Shown one piece after another: positions 41,579 through 54,400 of a stretch of DNA of 64,000 nucleotides (its first letter is position 1; each line of letters opens with the position of its first letter). The position numbers and the translations under genes are program-made. The notes beneath the pieces are model-generated. The model made no database searches. It had not been told where the DNA came from and worked only from the letters and a program-made list of their open reading frames with translations. Where the stretch lies: positions 146,501 to 210,500 of the forward strand of contig CALSFV010000283.1 in the NCBI GenBank assembly GCA_943737045.1. Reading direction: 5' to 3'. This DNA is from Parapristionchus giblindavisi (Eukaryota; Nematoda; Chromadorea; Rhabditida; Diplogasteridae).

Positions 41579-43794
41579 GAGACCGGCTCGGTAAGACTCG
41601 AGCATTTTGACCCCCTGCCGGACATTCGCGAGGACTTTCGATCTGGGCCTCAATACTTTCATCATGGACACATACCGGGGGGAGACCGATGAAAGTTATA
41701 GTGAAAATGCCCTTGGGCTCAAACCCGGCTCACATATGTCGCATAAAATAAAAAATTGAAAAATTCATAACTTTTCAAGCGTGATAGCTAGGACTTTTAT
41801 TTCTTTTTATTGGTGAATAACATGTCATGCACTCTTATAAACACAGCTGAACAGCAATATCATATCGTTTTGAATATGTTTTTTCGTGTCTGATTTTCAG
41901 ATTTTTTTCCTTCTATCCTCGTTGAAGAGATACTGCAAGAAAATTCATAGTGCATATTGTAGCCCTGACGATTATGTACATGGTGGTCATATTCCCTTGG
42001 CCAGCCAGTTTGTCATAAGCCTCGAGAATTGCAACTGAATGTGAGATATGTGTAAATTGCAAAAATCGAAAATTAAATTTCTTGAAATTCGCAAGAGCAA
42101 GAGTTAGCTTTATAATGTCATTTTACTCGTAGTGATGCGCGTACATAGGAAAAATATAGAAATAGACTTGGACTACATTTTTTAAAAAATTAGAAAAATA
42201 ATAATTTTATTTTTATTTTTTCAACTCCCACATTCAGTCGACCGTCAAGGCAAGTTGATTCATAGGGCGGATGGTGGCTCTTGCATGTGTGTTTGCAGAA
42301 ACGACTGCAACGTGAAGAATCGTCGTTTCGCAGATCTCGAATTTATTTTTTTAATTATCAAACTTGAATATTTATATGTTTCTTTCACATAAATCGGTTG
42401 GAAGGTGGCGTATGGCAACCAAAGCCGTACCATTTTGATCAGTGGGAGTGAACTGTACTTGAATACCATAATCATCAGGAATCACGAACTGATCTTTTTT
42501 TCAGTCGACCCATTATTTTCAACCATGACCCCGGGTTCATGGTTGAGAATGGCTGAGGTCGAAAAATTCATGATGATCCCAGACCAAATACTATTTGGCA
42601 TTATATCAATAATGGGACATCTTTTATTTTTATGGATACCATATCTCGAATTACCGTAATAGTAATGCACGCACCTGAATTTTCCGAGAATCTCACCACA
42701 TTATTGTAGGATACGGTAGCTAGATTACGGTAATTCGAGTAATGGTATCCATAAAAATAAAAGTTGGCCCACTATTGATATAATGCCAAATAGTATTTGG
42801 TCTGGGATCATCATGATTTTTTCGACCTCAGCCATTCTCAACCATGAACCCCGGGTCATGGTTGAGAATCGGGGGTCGACTGAAAAAAAAGTTAGTTCGT
42901 GATTCCTGACGGTTACAGTAGTGCAGTACAGTACACTCCTACTGATAGCAATGGTACAACTTTGGTTCCCATACGCCACCTTCCAACCGATTTATATGAA
43001 AGAAACATATAAATATTCAAGTTTGATAATTAAAAAAATAAATTCGAGATCTGCGAAACGACGATTCTTCACGTTGCAGTCGTTTCTGCAAACACACATG
43101 CAAGAGCCACCATCCGCCCTATGAATCAACTTGCCTTGACGGTCGACTGAATGTGGGAGTTGAAAAAATAAAAATAAAATAATTATTTTTCTAAATTTAA
43201 AAAAAATGTAGTCTGAGTCTATTTGTATATTTTTCCTATGTACGCGCATCACTACGAGTAAAATGACATTATAAAGCTAACTCTTGCTCTTGCGAATTTC
43301 AAGAAATTTAATTTTCGATTTTTGCAATTTACACATCTCACATTCAGTTGCAATTCTCGAGGCTTATGACAAACTGGCTGGCCAAGGGAATATGACCACC
43401 ATGTACATAATCGTCAGGGCTACAATATGCACTATGAATTTTCTTGCAGTATCTCTTCAACGAGGATAGAAGGAAAAAAATCTGAAAATCAGACACGAAA
43501 AAACATATTCAAAACGATAAGATATTGCTGTTCAGCTGTGTTTATAAGAGTGCATGACATGTTATTCACCAATAAAAAGAAATAAAAGTGCTAGCTATCA
43601 CGCTTGAAAAGTTATGAATTTTTCAATTTTTTATTTTATGCGACATATGTGAGCCGGGTTTGAGCCCAAGGGCATTTTCACTATAACTTTCATCGGTCTC
43701 CCCCCGGTATGTGTCTATGATGAAAGTATTGAGGCCCAGATCGAAAGTCCTCGCGAATGTCCGGACCATGCTCGAGTCTTACCGAGCCGGTCTC
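41579..43794. mobile_element. 2.2 kb TTAA-target foldback
   Basis: The ends GAGACCGGCTCGGTAAGACT and complement are flanked by TTAA (41575-41578, 43795-43798). Arms of ~1.1 kb are nearly perfect reverse complements. Identical small ORFs appear in mirror (42260-42475 and 42921-43124), an expected artefact. The ends resemble those of 29062-30544 (GACACCGGCTCAGTAAGA). The central part (42400-42950) is related to part of the 1.53 kb tandem unit. Confidence 0.92.
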
Positions 43795-43799
43795 TTAAG

Positions 43800-44530
43800 A
43801 GATATAAATCTAACCGCTTTTTACCCATCTCAAGTCAACGCAACGTAGCAAACGTCCCACTTTGGCCACATCCGCAAAGGAATAGACAACTCCGAGATCG
43901 ATCCAATCAATCGATAAACCCATCGCACTCACTCCATCACCAAAGCCGTATTGGTGGATGACGCCTCAGAGCCGGTAAAAAGATAATTCAACATTGCCAT
44001 TGTACAATATTCGTAAAGATTCACGACGCAAGACAGCGAAGAATTGATCAAAAGAATGGATTTATTCATGTGGCGGTCGAGTAATACAAATGTCCGGTGG
44101 AAAAAAACCGACCGACAGACAGACGGACATACGGATGCGATACAAATAGGGCTGTACTTATGAATATGATGGACAAAAAGAGATAAAAGTGGAAAACCAG
44201 GATACATTACATTACATTACAATAAATATCATCTTATAAACATATTCTACATCAGCTCAGTGAATGAATGGAGGGGGACATTTCGTAATCGAGCTTTGCG
44301 CTAAAAGATGTATGGACAAGGATCACATGGGGAAACAGAGAGAGAACAGAAGCGCACAAACACGCACAAATGGTGTATCGTGTATAGAAGAGTACTGTAA
44401 TGCATGGTGCAGTATAGTAGGATAAGAGAGAGACTACGGTACCACCTCTGTGATACGGCCCAGCCATACCACGAGCATAGAACGATGAAGCAAGGAAGCA
44501 AGGGTGGGAATGGAATAGAGGAAACCTCTG
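43800..44530. other. Intergenic; possible short exons
   Basis: Possible plus-strand coding pieces (HFGHIRKGIDNSEIDP near 43865; AVLVDDASEP near 43950 before GTAAAAAG) are too short to assign. An (ATTAC)n tract lies at 44206-44220. Nothing else is recognised. Confidence 0.3.
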
Positions 44531-44531
44531 G

Positions 44532-47500
44532 TTAACCTCTGTTCAGGATCTTGTTGAACAACCATTCGATTCCTTCGCGAAGACCTGCACCCGATGTGGC
44601 ACTTGATGGCTGAAATCGTGGCGTGATTATTATTATTATTATCATAATCAGCAGCATATAATTTTGCCATTATTATTATCCCTATCTTTCCATGAAAACA
44701 ATTCTATATATATTGATATGCGCACGTGGCATAAAGAATAATCATCGTCAAACTAAAGCAATAGGCGTCATACACACCCCGTGAAACGCATATCTTGGGG
44801 GTTCGTCGTCAGCATCTAACTACGTGTAGCCAAAGCAGGATAAACATCAGATGCAATATTACGCGTAGAGAGAAAGATAAATGCGCAACTACAGAACAAT
44901 ATATCTTTTTCTCCCCAAACAAATAAAAACATTCCCCGAGTCATTGTCATTATTATTTCACCTATCACTTTTGTATTTTCTGTCACGGGTGTGTCGAAAA
45001 CATACATTTTCATACCCTTGTATTGCGAGGATTAGCATACTATAATGCGTATTTTAGGTATCCTCACACAGAGAAAAAAGTGTAACCCACTGCACATAAG
45101 TCCTGTGAAGTGTTATATTTAACACTTTTAGGGCTGTTTTAACACCCAAAAAGTGTTAAATATAACACTTCATACGTCTTATGCACTGTGGGTTACACTT
45201 TTTTCTCTGTGTGTTGATGCGAAAGTAAACTAAAAAGACGATTTTTAAGCGAAAAATAACGAATCTTGAGAATCAAACCAAATGAGAATTAACCCGCTAT
45301 TTAAAAATAAACGGCAAGCGTACCCAAAATGTATGATGAAAAAATAGATAAATAACCAGTAACGAATAGCAACCAGAGTAATATATCATACCTGGATACG
45401 GTAGGATCCATTCATCATCCAACTGAGATTGAGCTTATCCTTAACATCCTCAACTGTCATCGAATTCTTCTCATCCTTAAATTAGCATAATTAGTTAATT
45501 AAACAATAATTATCCATATTCTTTGTTCATTTTGTAGGTGATTTCTTTTGTCCAATGATGATTGTGTGGGCTTTTTTAATCGTCGACATCGAATAAAGAC
45601 AAAGCATGGCGTGATATTCATTGATTATCGATCGAAAAAAACATTCTAGTGATAAGGGCCGATGAAAAAGAAGTTATAAAGATTGATGAGTACCATCTTA
45701 TTGGCTAGAAGAAGAAGAGGTGTTGTACCGAGATGATCGTGCTTTAATGTTTCGAATAAAGCACCTTTTGCTTTATCAAAGCAGGCATGATTCGAAGCAT
45801 CTACGACGAAAACGATTCCTGATTAAAAATAATATTGATAATAATAAACATAATAGAATATAATAAGATGAACAAGGTATGCGTTCAATTGCGTCATGTT
45901 GAAAGCACTTATGATGAAACAATTTTTTTCAGGTCTAACAGACGTTAGGTATATAGTCAGGAGATGACGAAACCATCTTTTTTTGTTTTAGACCGTTTAA
46001 AGAATGAAATTTAAAAAAAGAAAACGTATTGTACACGGTTAGCAACTAATCGTATGTATGAACGCCCTCTCCGCAATTTTAGCGGGGCCAATAATTTGAT
46101 CGAAGTACGGCCAATGATTTGGTTGACCCTAACAGAGACTATCTGGCTCAAGTGACATTCTCTTGGCACTTGGCCAAAAAGTGATAAGAACCGATCGGGC
46201 CCAAATTGTGCACAGATGTAGTATGGGGTGGCATAAGCTCGCAGGCGGAGTTAGGGTTCGTCATATCTGCTCCTTCGCTAAATAACGTAAGTTCTACATA
46301 ATGGCATCAAAATTTCAAAGTTTACGGATTCGTTCGATATGTGTATACGACGAAGGGCAATAGTAAGCAGGTAAATTCCACCAAGTATCATCCCGATCCA
46401 AAACCGTGAGACAAAGAAAAAATTTTTAAAAACGTTAAAAATAAAATAATATATTTGTTTTATTTTTCCTACAATTGTCTCTCGGTGAGGGTCATTTTTT
46501 ATTCATTCAATTTGACGAGTATTCATTAGTGTAACTACTGTACGAAAATGAACTGAAACACAATCGTGGAAGTTTGCCTTATTCCCGAAAAACCACGACC
46601 AATTTGCCTTTTTATCGCAAACTGAAAGGAATTATAAAAAAAAAAAAATTCAAAATGCGACCTTCGTTGTATTATTTATCATACGATTTCGGTATTATGC
46701 TATTGTTTTCTTTTATCATTTATTTGTTGTTTGAATATCAGAGGTGTAATATGACAGTATTTATCGAAAACAAATATGAATTTTGAATGTCCAAATTTGC
46801 ATAACCGTAACCGGCATATGGTTATTCGGTCAGTGCGCGATAAAAAGGCAAATTGGTCGTGGGTTTTCGGGAATAAGGCAAACTTCCACGATTGTGTTTC
46901 AGTTCATTTTCGTACAGTAGTTACACTAATGAATACTCGTCAAATTGAATGAATAAAAAATGACCCTCACCGAGAGACAATTGTAGGAAAAATAAAACAA
47001 ATATATTATTTTATTTTTAACGTTTTTAAAAATTTTTTTCTTTGTCTCACGGTTTTGGATCGGGGTGATACTTGGTGGAATTTACCTGCTTGCTATTGCC
47101 CTTCGTCGTATACACATATCGAACGAATCCGTAAACTTTGAAATTTTGATGCCACTTTATCGAACTTACGTTCTTTAGCGATGGTGCAGATATGACGAAC
47201 CCAAACTCCGCCTGCGAGCTTATGCCACCCCATACTACATCTGTGCACAATTTGGGCCCGATCGGTTCTTATCACTTTTTGGCCAAGTGCCAAGCCAAAA
47301 GCAAGATATGTTCACTGAGTCAGATAGTCTCTCCTAAAAGTTGACACTAAAATTTGGCCGTCAATCCTTCAAATCGTCAAACGTCAAATCCCAGCCCTGA
47401 TCACCATCGAAAATCTCCACAAAGTTCCCTTGTTAATAATATTACCAGCACAATCCGTAACATGGGTCTTCCACGCTTTCATGTCCTTTCCCTCAAAGTC

Positions 47501-47769
47501 CCACATGGTGAAAGAGATGTTGTTGTACTCAACTGTCTCGACGTTGACGCCTGTCATTGATTTTACTGATTGTCATTGATTGATTATCAAGCACCGCAAA
47601 CAAATTGAGCAGAATCGTGGATAAGAATTAGACAGTATCGCATAAATGATGTAGGAATGGAAAGCATACCGAAGGTGGGGTTAGTAGTGATTACGTCGCC
47701 ATATTTTATTTTGTAGAGGATGGTGGTCTTTCCGGCGTCTTCCAGTCCGCAGATGAGTAGCTTCGACAT
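44532..47769 (-). CDS. ARF-like small GTPase
   Basis: Five exons (47670-47769, 47446-47550, 45694-45818, 45392-45475, 44532-44609) sum to 492 nt, 163 residues plus stop, with all junctions in frame. The P-loop is GLEDAGKTT. Switch 1 reads [15 protein letters not shown], close to ARF. The G4 motif is NKMD (split by an intron after NKM), and G5 is [22 protein letters not shown] proteins recruit coats and effectors to Golgi or endosomal membranes (family knowledge). Oddities: the N-terminal myristoylated amphipathic helix is missing (the protein starts at MSKLLICG), and the invariant WDVGGQ is WDFEGK, losing the catalytic Gln and one Gly. It is therefore a divergent, possibly hydrolysis-deficient ARF-like protein, or a decaying paralogue. 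Two inverted-repeat elements lie in its introns. Confidence 0.88.
45065..45213. mobile_element. 150-bp hairpin MITE, CACACAGAGAAAAAAGTG ends
   Basis: CACACAGAGAAAAAAGTGTA at the left is exactly mirrored at the right; the inner arms (GTGTTATATTTAACACTTTT) are also self-complementary. It lies in the last intron of the ARF-like gene. Confidence 0.85.
46108..47359. mobile_element. 1.25 kb foldback with duplicated transposase scraps
   Basis: Arms are reverse complements (GGCACTTGGCCAAAAAGTGA, GGGGTGGCATAAGCTCGCAG and AATTGTCTCTCGGTGAGGGT blocks each side); the centre is near 46720. It lies in the second intron of the ARF-like gene. Confidence 0.85.
47047..47293 (-). pseudogene. Transposase fragment (Tc1/mariner-like)
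   Basis: The minus strand encodes [16 protein letters not shown] in one frame and [19 protein letters not shown] in another. It resembles the VMVWGGIS...G...LVF block between the first and second catalytic Asp of Tc1/mariner transposases. A mirror copy lies at about 46180-46400 on the plus strand. Frameshifted and far too short to function. Confidence 0.55.
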
Positions 47770-48240
47770 GGCACTGAAGCAATCAATTAATTATAAGTGC
47801 AACCAGGAGAAGAATGCTTCGAGAAACGATGAAGAAATGCAAGGGAAAGTATTGATTTCCTGTAGAGGTGTTGGCAATGAAAGTTTTCCCAACTGAGATA
47901 AGGACTGAAAATGCATCGTCGGAATGCTCTCGTCATGCCGGTTCGAACTGTGGTACTCTCTAGGGGCGCAACTGTCTCAATAAAAAGTTGCATTTTCAAA
48001 ACTTTTGCAAATTTTCAAAACAAATGAAGTAGACAGTCGCCATTGCTATCGAATTCTGCCCCATGAGCACTATTTCCATACCTATAGCTCTACCATGCAC
48101 CAGAGAGCGGCGGAAAACGTGATTGAACCGTAATCCCGCCCAAGACTTGAGCGACCACTGGGGCCAAAATGACTGCACATCTTCACCAGCGGGGTCGATA
48201 ACCCCCATACCACGTGTCTAACATAAATGTAAACGTGTAG
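47770..48240. other. Upstream region of the ARF-like gene
   Basis: No coding exon is recognised. The first ~100 bp upstream of the ATG would hold the promoter or trans-splice acceptor; a TTTGAAAATTTGCAAAAGTT block near 48000 is AT-rich. Confidence 0.35.
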
Positions 48241-48242
48241 CA

Positions 48243-48480
48243 ACGCTTGCCACTAGGAACATTTTTTGTCTCCGATTTCGATAAAAGTCGGTCAGTGGGT
48301 GTGGTTGGGGGTCATGAGAAGGCCAAGTCACTTGATTTTTCCAAAATTGCAGATTATCGATTTTTTGTGATCTACCCTGAAAATGATCTTCAATTCAATG
48401 AAATGATTTTCATTGTACAACGAGCTAACAGGTGTCATTCGAACCGTATTCTAATGCTCTTCAAAAAAGTTGACTATGAC
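48243..48480 (+). repeat. Dispersed repeat, matches 7838-8062
   Basis: GCCACTAGGAACATTTTTTG, GTCGGTCAGTGGGTGTGGTT and GGGGTCATGAGAAGGCC align with the complement of 7838-8062. It directly precedes the 1.53 kb tandem array. Confidence 0.6.
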
Positions 48481-51400
48481 CCGTTCGCAGAGTTCGACCC
48501 ACTCCTTGTGCCAATCAACAATGTAAACATTATTCTCCGTGTTAATCGTTGCAGTCAGTCATGCAAATTCAAGGGCCTCCTTCTTTAATACTGTACTATG
48601 AATAGTAAGAGGATCGTCAAAGTAATGAACTACACGGCGGACAAAACAAACGCCCGCGGTCATTTAGTTGGTCCGTCCTATACGGACCACGGTAATATGG
48701 TTTCGTATATCAGTACAGACGATCAATCAATAATCAGCTATAAACCCTATACAATTTCACAGTAACCCTATTCCAGATGTACACTAATAGTATAGATCTC
48801 TACAGCAATGTGGTGTTACGTTTGCGAGACTAGATCACGCCGTCTTCATGTCATGCGTGACAGATCAGTCTGCGTAAATGTGGAGTGTGTTGGTTCTTGA
48901 GTGTAAAAGCTGATGGATCATAAAATTACTGTAAAAGCTTACGGTAGGCAATCATTATTGATTCATGGTTACGATAAGTTTTTACCGTACCCCAATTGAT
49001 AATCAGGGTTTTCCACGTGCTACCCAAAACACTTCAAAATTTAAGTTGAAGGAAACGCGTTCGAGTGCAGCGGGATCTCACATGACGACTAGAGCACAAG
49101 CAGACACTATGGCATTCAGGAGACTACAAACCAACGATCAAAGATCAACTAGGTAAACCCAAAGATCAAAGAGCATTCCACGAGTGTGAAGTAGGAGAAA
49201 CTGTAACAAAAACATAGACATAACTAGAATGAGATTAACAGAGATGATTGGAGGATAAGATTGAAAGGAAGTTGACCCAGGCAGAGAGACACCATGTCTG
49301 ACAATGAAAGGAACGGGCGAGAGAGTACACGAAACTAGGAGAGTCATAGACAGACAAGCAAGAATGAGAGGGACGCAGTGGATGGGAGGTATCGTAATCG
49401 TCAGGAATCGCGGACTGATTTTTTAGTCAACTTAGGCTCATGGTTGAGAAGTGGCCGAGGACGAAAAAATCATCACGGTCCGATTTACCATTTTATCAAT
49501 AGTGAACAAAACATTTATTTTTCTGGATACAAGAAACCTGAACTACCTATTAAGCTAGCCACCGTACTCGATAGGATTGTTACAAAGTTCACGGTAAATT
49601 CATTTCAAAGGTTTACGCCATGTGAAACATATTCAATCAGGGGAAACGGAACAGGAACGGCGTTTCTCCAACATTGTGACAGCGCATTGATAATTTGGCA
49701 AAAAAAACTACAGTACGCTGCATTCTCATCGTCTGCGCTCTCTCACTTTCAGGGATGGTCTGCGCTCTCTCACTTTTAGGTACGATCTCAGGTATAGGCG
49801 GACCGACATTAAAGATAGAGACACTCGAGTTTATTCATATTCAGACTATTCGGGAAGAATCATAGAGATTCATCACACAAACCGAAAGACATATTTAATA
49901 TTGCTTGAAAACATGTTTGAAGCTTGTTATTCACTATGGAAGTACACCTTTCAAGGCATGTAGGGAGTTGCCTATCCGATTTGCATACTTGACTCTCTCA
50001 CATTCACATTGTCTCTTACTCTAATTTCCATACAATGTAAACATTATTCTCCGTGTTAATCGTTGCAGTCAGTCATGCAAATTCAAGGGCCTCCTTCTTT
50101 AATACTGTACTATGAATAGTAAGAGGATCGTCAAAGTAATGAACTACACGGCGGACAAAACAAACGCCCGCGGTCATTTAGTTGGTCCGTCCTATACGGA
50201 CCACGGTAATATGGTTTCGTATATCAGTACAGACGATCAATCAATAATCAGCTATAAACCCTATACAATTTCACAGTAACCCTATTCCAGATGTACACTA
50301 ATAGTATAGATCTCTACAGCAATGTGGTGTTACGTTTGCGAGACTAGATCACGCCGTCTTCATGTCATGCGTGACAGATCAGTCTGCGTAAATGTGGAGT
50401 GTGTTGGTTCTTGAGTGTAAAAGCTGATGGATCATAAAATTACTGAAAAAGCTTACGGTAGGCAATCATTATTGATTCATGGTTACGGTAAGTTTTTACC
50501 GTACCCCAATTGATAATCAGGGTTTTCCACGTGCTACCCAAAACACTTCAAAATTTAAGTTGAAGGAAACGCGTTCGAGTGCAGCGGGATCTCACATGAC
50601 GACTAGAGCACAAGCAGACACTATGGCATTCAGGAGACTACAAACCAACGATCAAAGATCAACTAGGTAAACCCAAAGATCAAAGATCAAAGATCGAAGA
50701 GCATTCCACGGGTGTGAAAAAAATGAAGCTGTAACAAAAACATAGACATAACTAGAATGAGATTAACAGAGATGATTGGATGATAAGATTGAAAGGAAGT
50801 TGACCCAGGCAGAGAGACACCATGTCTGACAATGAAAGGAACGGGCGAGAGAGTACACGAAACTAGGAGAGTCATAGACAGACAAGCGAGAATGAGAGGG
50901 ACGCAGTGGATGGGAGGTATCGTAATCGTCAGGAATCGCGGACTGATTTTTTAGTCAACTTAGGCTCATGGTTGAGAAGTGGCCGAGGACGAAAAAATCA
51001 TCACGGTCCGATTTACCATTTTATCAATAGTGAACAAAACATTTATTTTTCTGGATACAAGAAACCTGAACTACCTATTAAGCTAGCCACCGTACTCGAT
51101 AGGATTGTTACAAAGTTCACGGTAAATTCATTTCAAAGGTTTACGCCATGTGAAACATATTCAATCAGGGGAAACGGAACAGGAACGGCGTTTCTCCAAC
51201 ATTGTGACAGCGCATTGATAATTTGGCAAAAAAAACTACAGTACGCTGCATTCTCATCGTCTGCGCTCTCTCACTTTCAGGGATGGTCTGCGCTCTCTCA
51301 CTTTTAGGTACGATCTCAGGTATAGGCGGACCGACATTAAAGATAGAGACACTCGAGTTTATTCATATTCAGACTATTCGGGAAGAATCATAGAGATTCA

Positions 51401-54400
51401 TCACACAAACCGAAAGACATATTTAATATTGCTTGAAAACATGTTTGAAGCTTGTTATTCACTATGGAAGTACACCTTTCAAGGCATGTAGGGAGTTGCC
51501 TATCCGATTTGCATACTTGACTCTCTCACATTCACATTGTCTCTTACTCTAATTTCCATACAATGTAAACATTATTCTCCGTGTTAATCGTTGCAGTCAG
51601 TCATGCAAATTCAAGGGCCTCCTTCTTTAATACTGTACTATGAATAGTAAGAGGATCGTCAAAGTAATGAACTACACGGCGGACAAAACAAACGCCCGCG
51701 GTCATTTAGTTGGTCCGTCCTATACGGACCACGGTAATATGGTTTCGTATATCAGTACAGACGATCAATCAATAATCAGCTATAAACCCTATACAATTTC
51801 ACAGTAACCCTATTCCAGATGTACACTAATAGTATAGATCTCTACAGCAATGTGGTGTTACGTTTGCGAGACTAGATCACGCCGTCTTCATGTCATGCGT
51901 GACAGATCAGTCTGCGTAAATGTGGAGTGTGTTGGTTCTTGAGTGTAAAAGCTGATGGATCATAAAATTACTGTAAAAGCTTACGGTAGGCAATCATTAT
52001 TGATTCATGGTTACGGTAAGTTTTTACCGTACCCCAATTGATAATCAGGGTTTTCCACGTGCTACCCAAAACACTTCAAAATTTAAGTTGAAGGAAACGC
52101 GTTCGAGTGCAGCGGGATCTCACATGACGACTAGAGCACAAGCAGACACTATGGCATTCAGGAGACTACAAACCAACGATCAAAGATCAACTAGGTAAAC
52201 CCAAAGATCAAAGATCAAAGATCGAAGAGCATTCCACGGGTGTGAAAAAAATGAAGCTGTAACAAAAACATAGACATAACTAGAATGAGATTAACAGAGA
52301 TGATTGGAGGATAAGATTGAAAGGAAGTTGACCCAGGCAGAGAGACACCATGTCTGACAATGAAAGGAACGGGCGAGAGAGTACACGAAACTAGGAGAGT
52401 CATAGACAGACAAGCGAGAATGAGAGGGACGCAGTGGATGGGATGTATCGTAATCGTCAGGAATCGCGGACTGATTTTTTAGTCAACTTAGGCTCATGGT
52501 TGAGAAGTGGCCGAGGACGAAAAAATCATCACGGTCCGATTTACCATTTCATCAATAGTGAACAAAACATTTATTTTTCTGGATACAAGAAACCTGAACT
52601 ACCTATTAAGCTAGCCACCGTACTCGATAGGATTGTTACAAAGTTCACGGTAAATTCATTTCAAAGGTTTACGCCATGTGAAACATATTCAATCAGGGGA
52701 AACGGAACAGGAACGGCGTTTCTCCAACATTGTGACAGCGCATTGATAATTTGGCAAAAAACTACAGTACGCTGCACTCTCATCGTCTGCGCTCTCTCAC
52801 TTTCAGGGATGGTCTGCGCTCTCTCACTTTTAGGTACGATCTCAGGTATAGGCGGACCGACATTAAAGATGGAGACACTCGAGTTTATTCATATTCAGAC
52901 TATTCGGGAAGAATCATAGAGATTCATTACACAAACCGAAAGACATATTTGATATTGCTTGAAAACATGTTTGAAGCTTGTTATTCACTATGGAAGTACA
53001 CCTTTCAAGGCATGTAGGGAGTTGCCTATCCGATTTGCATACTTGACTCTCTCACATTCACATTGTCTCTTACTCTAATTTCCATACAATGTAAACATTA
53101 TTCTCCGTGTTAATCGTTGCAGTCAGTCATGCAAATTCAAGGGCCTCCTTCTTTAATACTGTACTATGAATAGTAAGAGGATCGTCAAAGTAATAAACTA
53201 CACGGCGGACAAAACAAACGCCCGCGGTCATTTAGTTGGTCCGTCCTATACGGACCACGGTAATATGGTTTCGTATATCAGTACAGACGATCAATCAATA
53301 ATCAGCTATAAACCCTATACAATTTCACAGTAACCCTATTCCAGATGTACACTAATAGTATAGATCTCTACAGCAATGTGGTGTTACGTTTGCGAGACTA
53401 GATCACGCCGTCTTCATGTCATGCGTGACAGATCAGTCTGCGTAAATGTGGAGTGTGTTGGGTCTTGAGTGTAAAAGCTGATGGATCATAAAATTACTGT
53501 AGAAGCTTACGGTAGGCAATCATTATTGATTCATGGTTACGGTAAGTTTTTACCGTACCCCAATTGATAATCAGGGTTTTCCACGTGCTACCCAAAACAC
53601 TTCAAAATTTAAGTTGAAGGAAACGCGTTCGAGTGCAGCGGGATCTCACATGACGACTAGAGCACAAGCAGACACTATGGCATTCAGGAGACTACAAACC
53701 AACGATCAAAGATCAACTAGGTAAACCCAAAGATCAAAGATCAAAGATCGAAGAGCATTCCACGGGTGTGAAAAAAATGAAGCTGTAACAAAAACATAGA
53801 CATAACTAGAATGAGATTAACAGAGATGATTGGAGGATAAGATTGAAAGGAAGTTGACCCAGGCAGAGAGACACCATGTCTGACAATGAAAGGAACGGGC
53901 GAGAGAGTACACGAAACTAGGAGAGTCATAGACAGACAAGCGAGAATGAGAGGGAAGCAGTGGATGGGAGGTATCGTAATCGTCAGGAATCGTGGACTGA
54001 TTTTTTAGTCAACTTAGGCTCATGGTTGAGAAGTGGCCGAGGACGAAAAAATCATCACGGTCCGATTTACCATTTTATCAATAGTGAACAAAACATTTAT
54101 TTTTCTGGATACAAGAAACCTGAACTACCTATTAAGCTAGCCACCGTACTCGATAGGATTGTTACAAAGTTCACGGTAAATTCATTTCAAAGGTTTACGC
54201 CATGTGAAACATATTCAATCAGGGGAAACGGAACAGGAACGGCGTTTCTCCAACATTGTGACAGCGCATTGATAATTTGGCAAAAAAACTACAGTACGCT
54301 GCACTCTCATCGTCTGCGCTCTCTCACTTTCAGGGATGGATGGTCTGCGCTCTCTCACTTTTAGGTACGATCTCAGGTATAGGCGGACCGACATTAAAGA

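Noticed and set aside
42260..43124. Paired ORFs at 42260-42475 and 42921-43124 as a conserved gene pair
   Set aside because: They are identical because they lie in mirrored arms of one foldback; no domain is seen.
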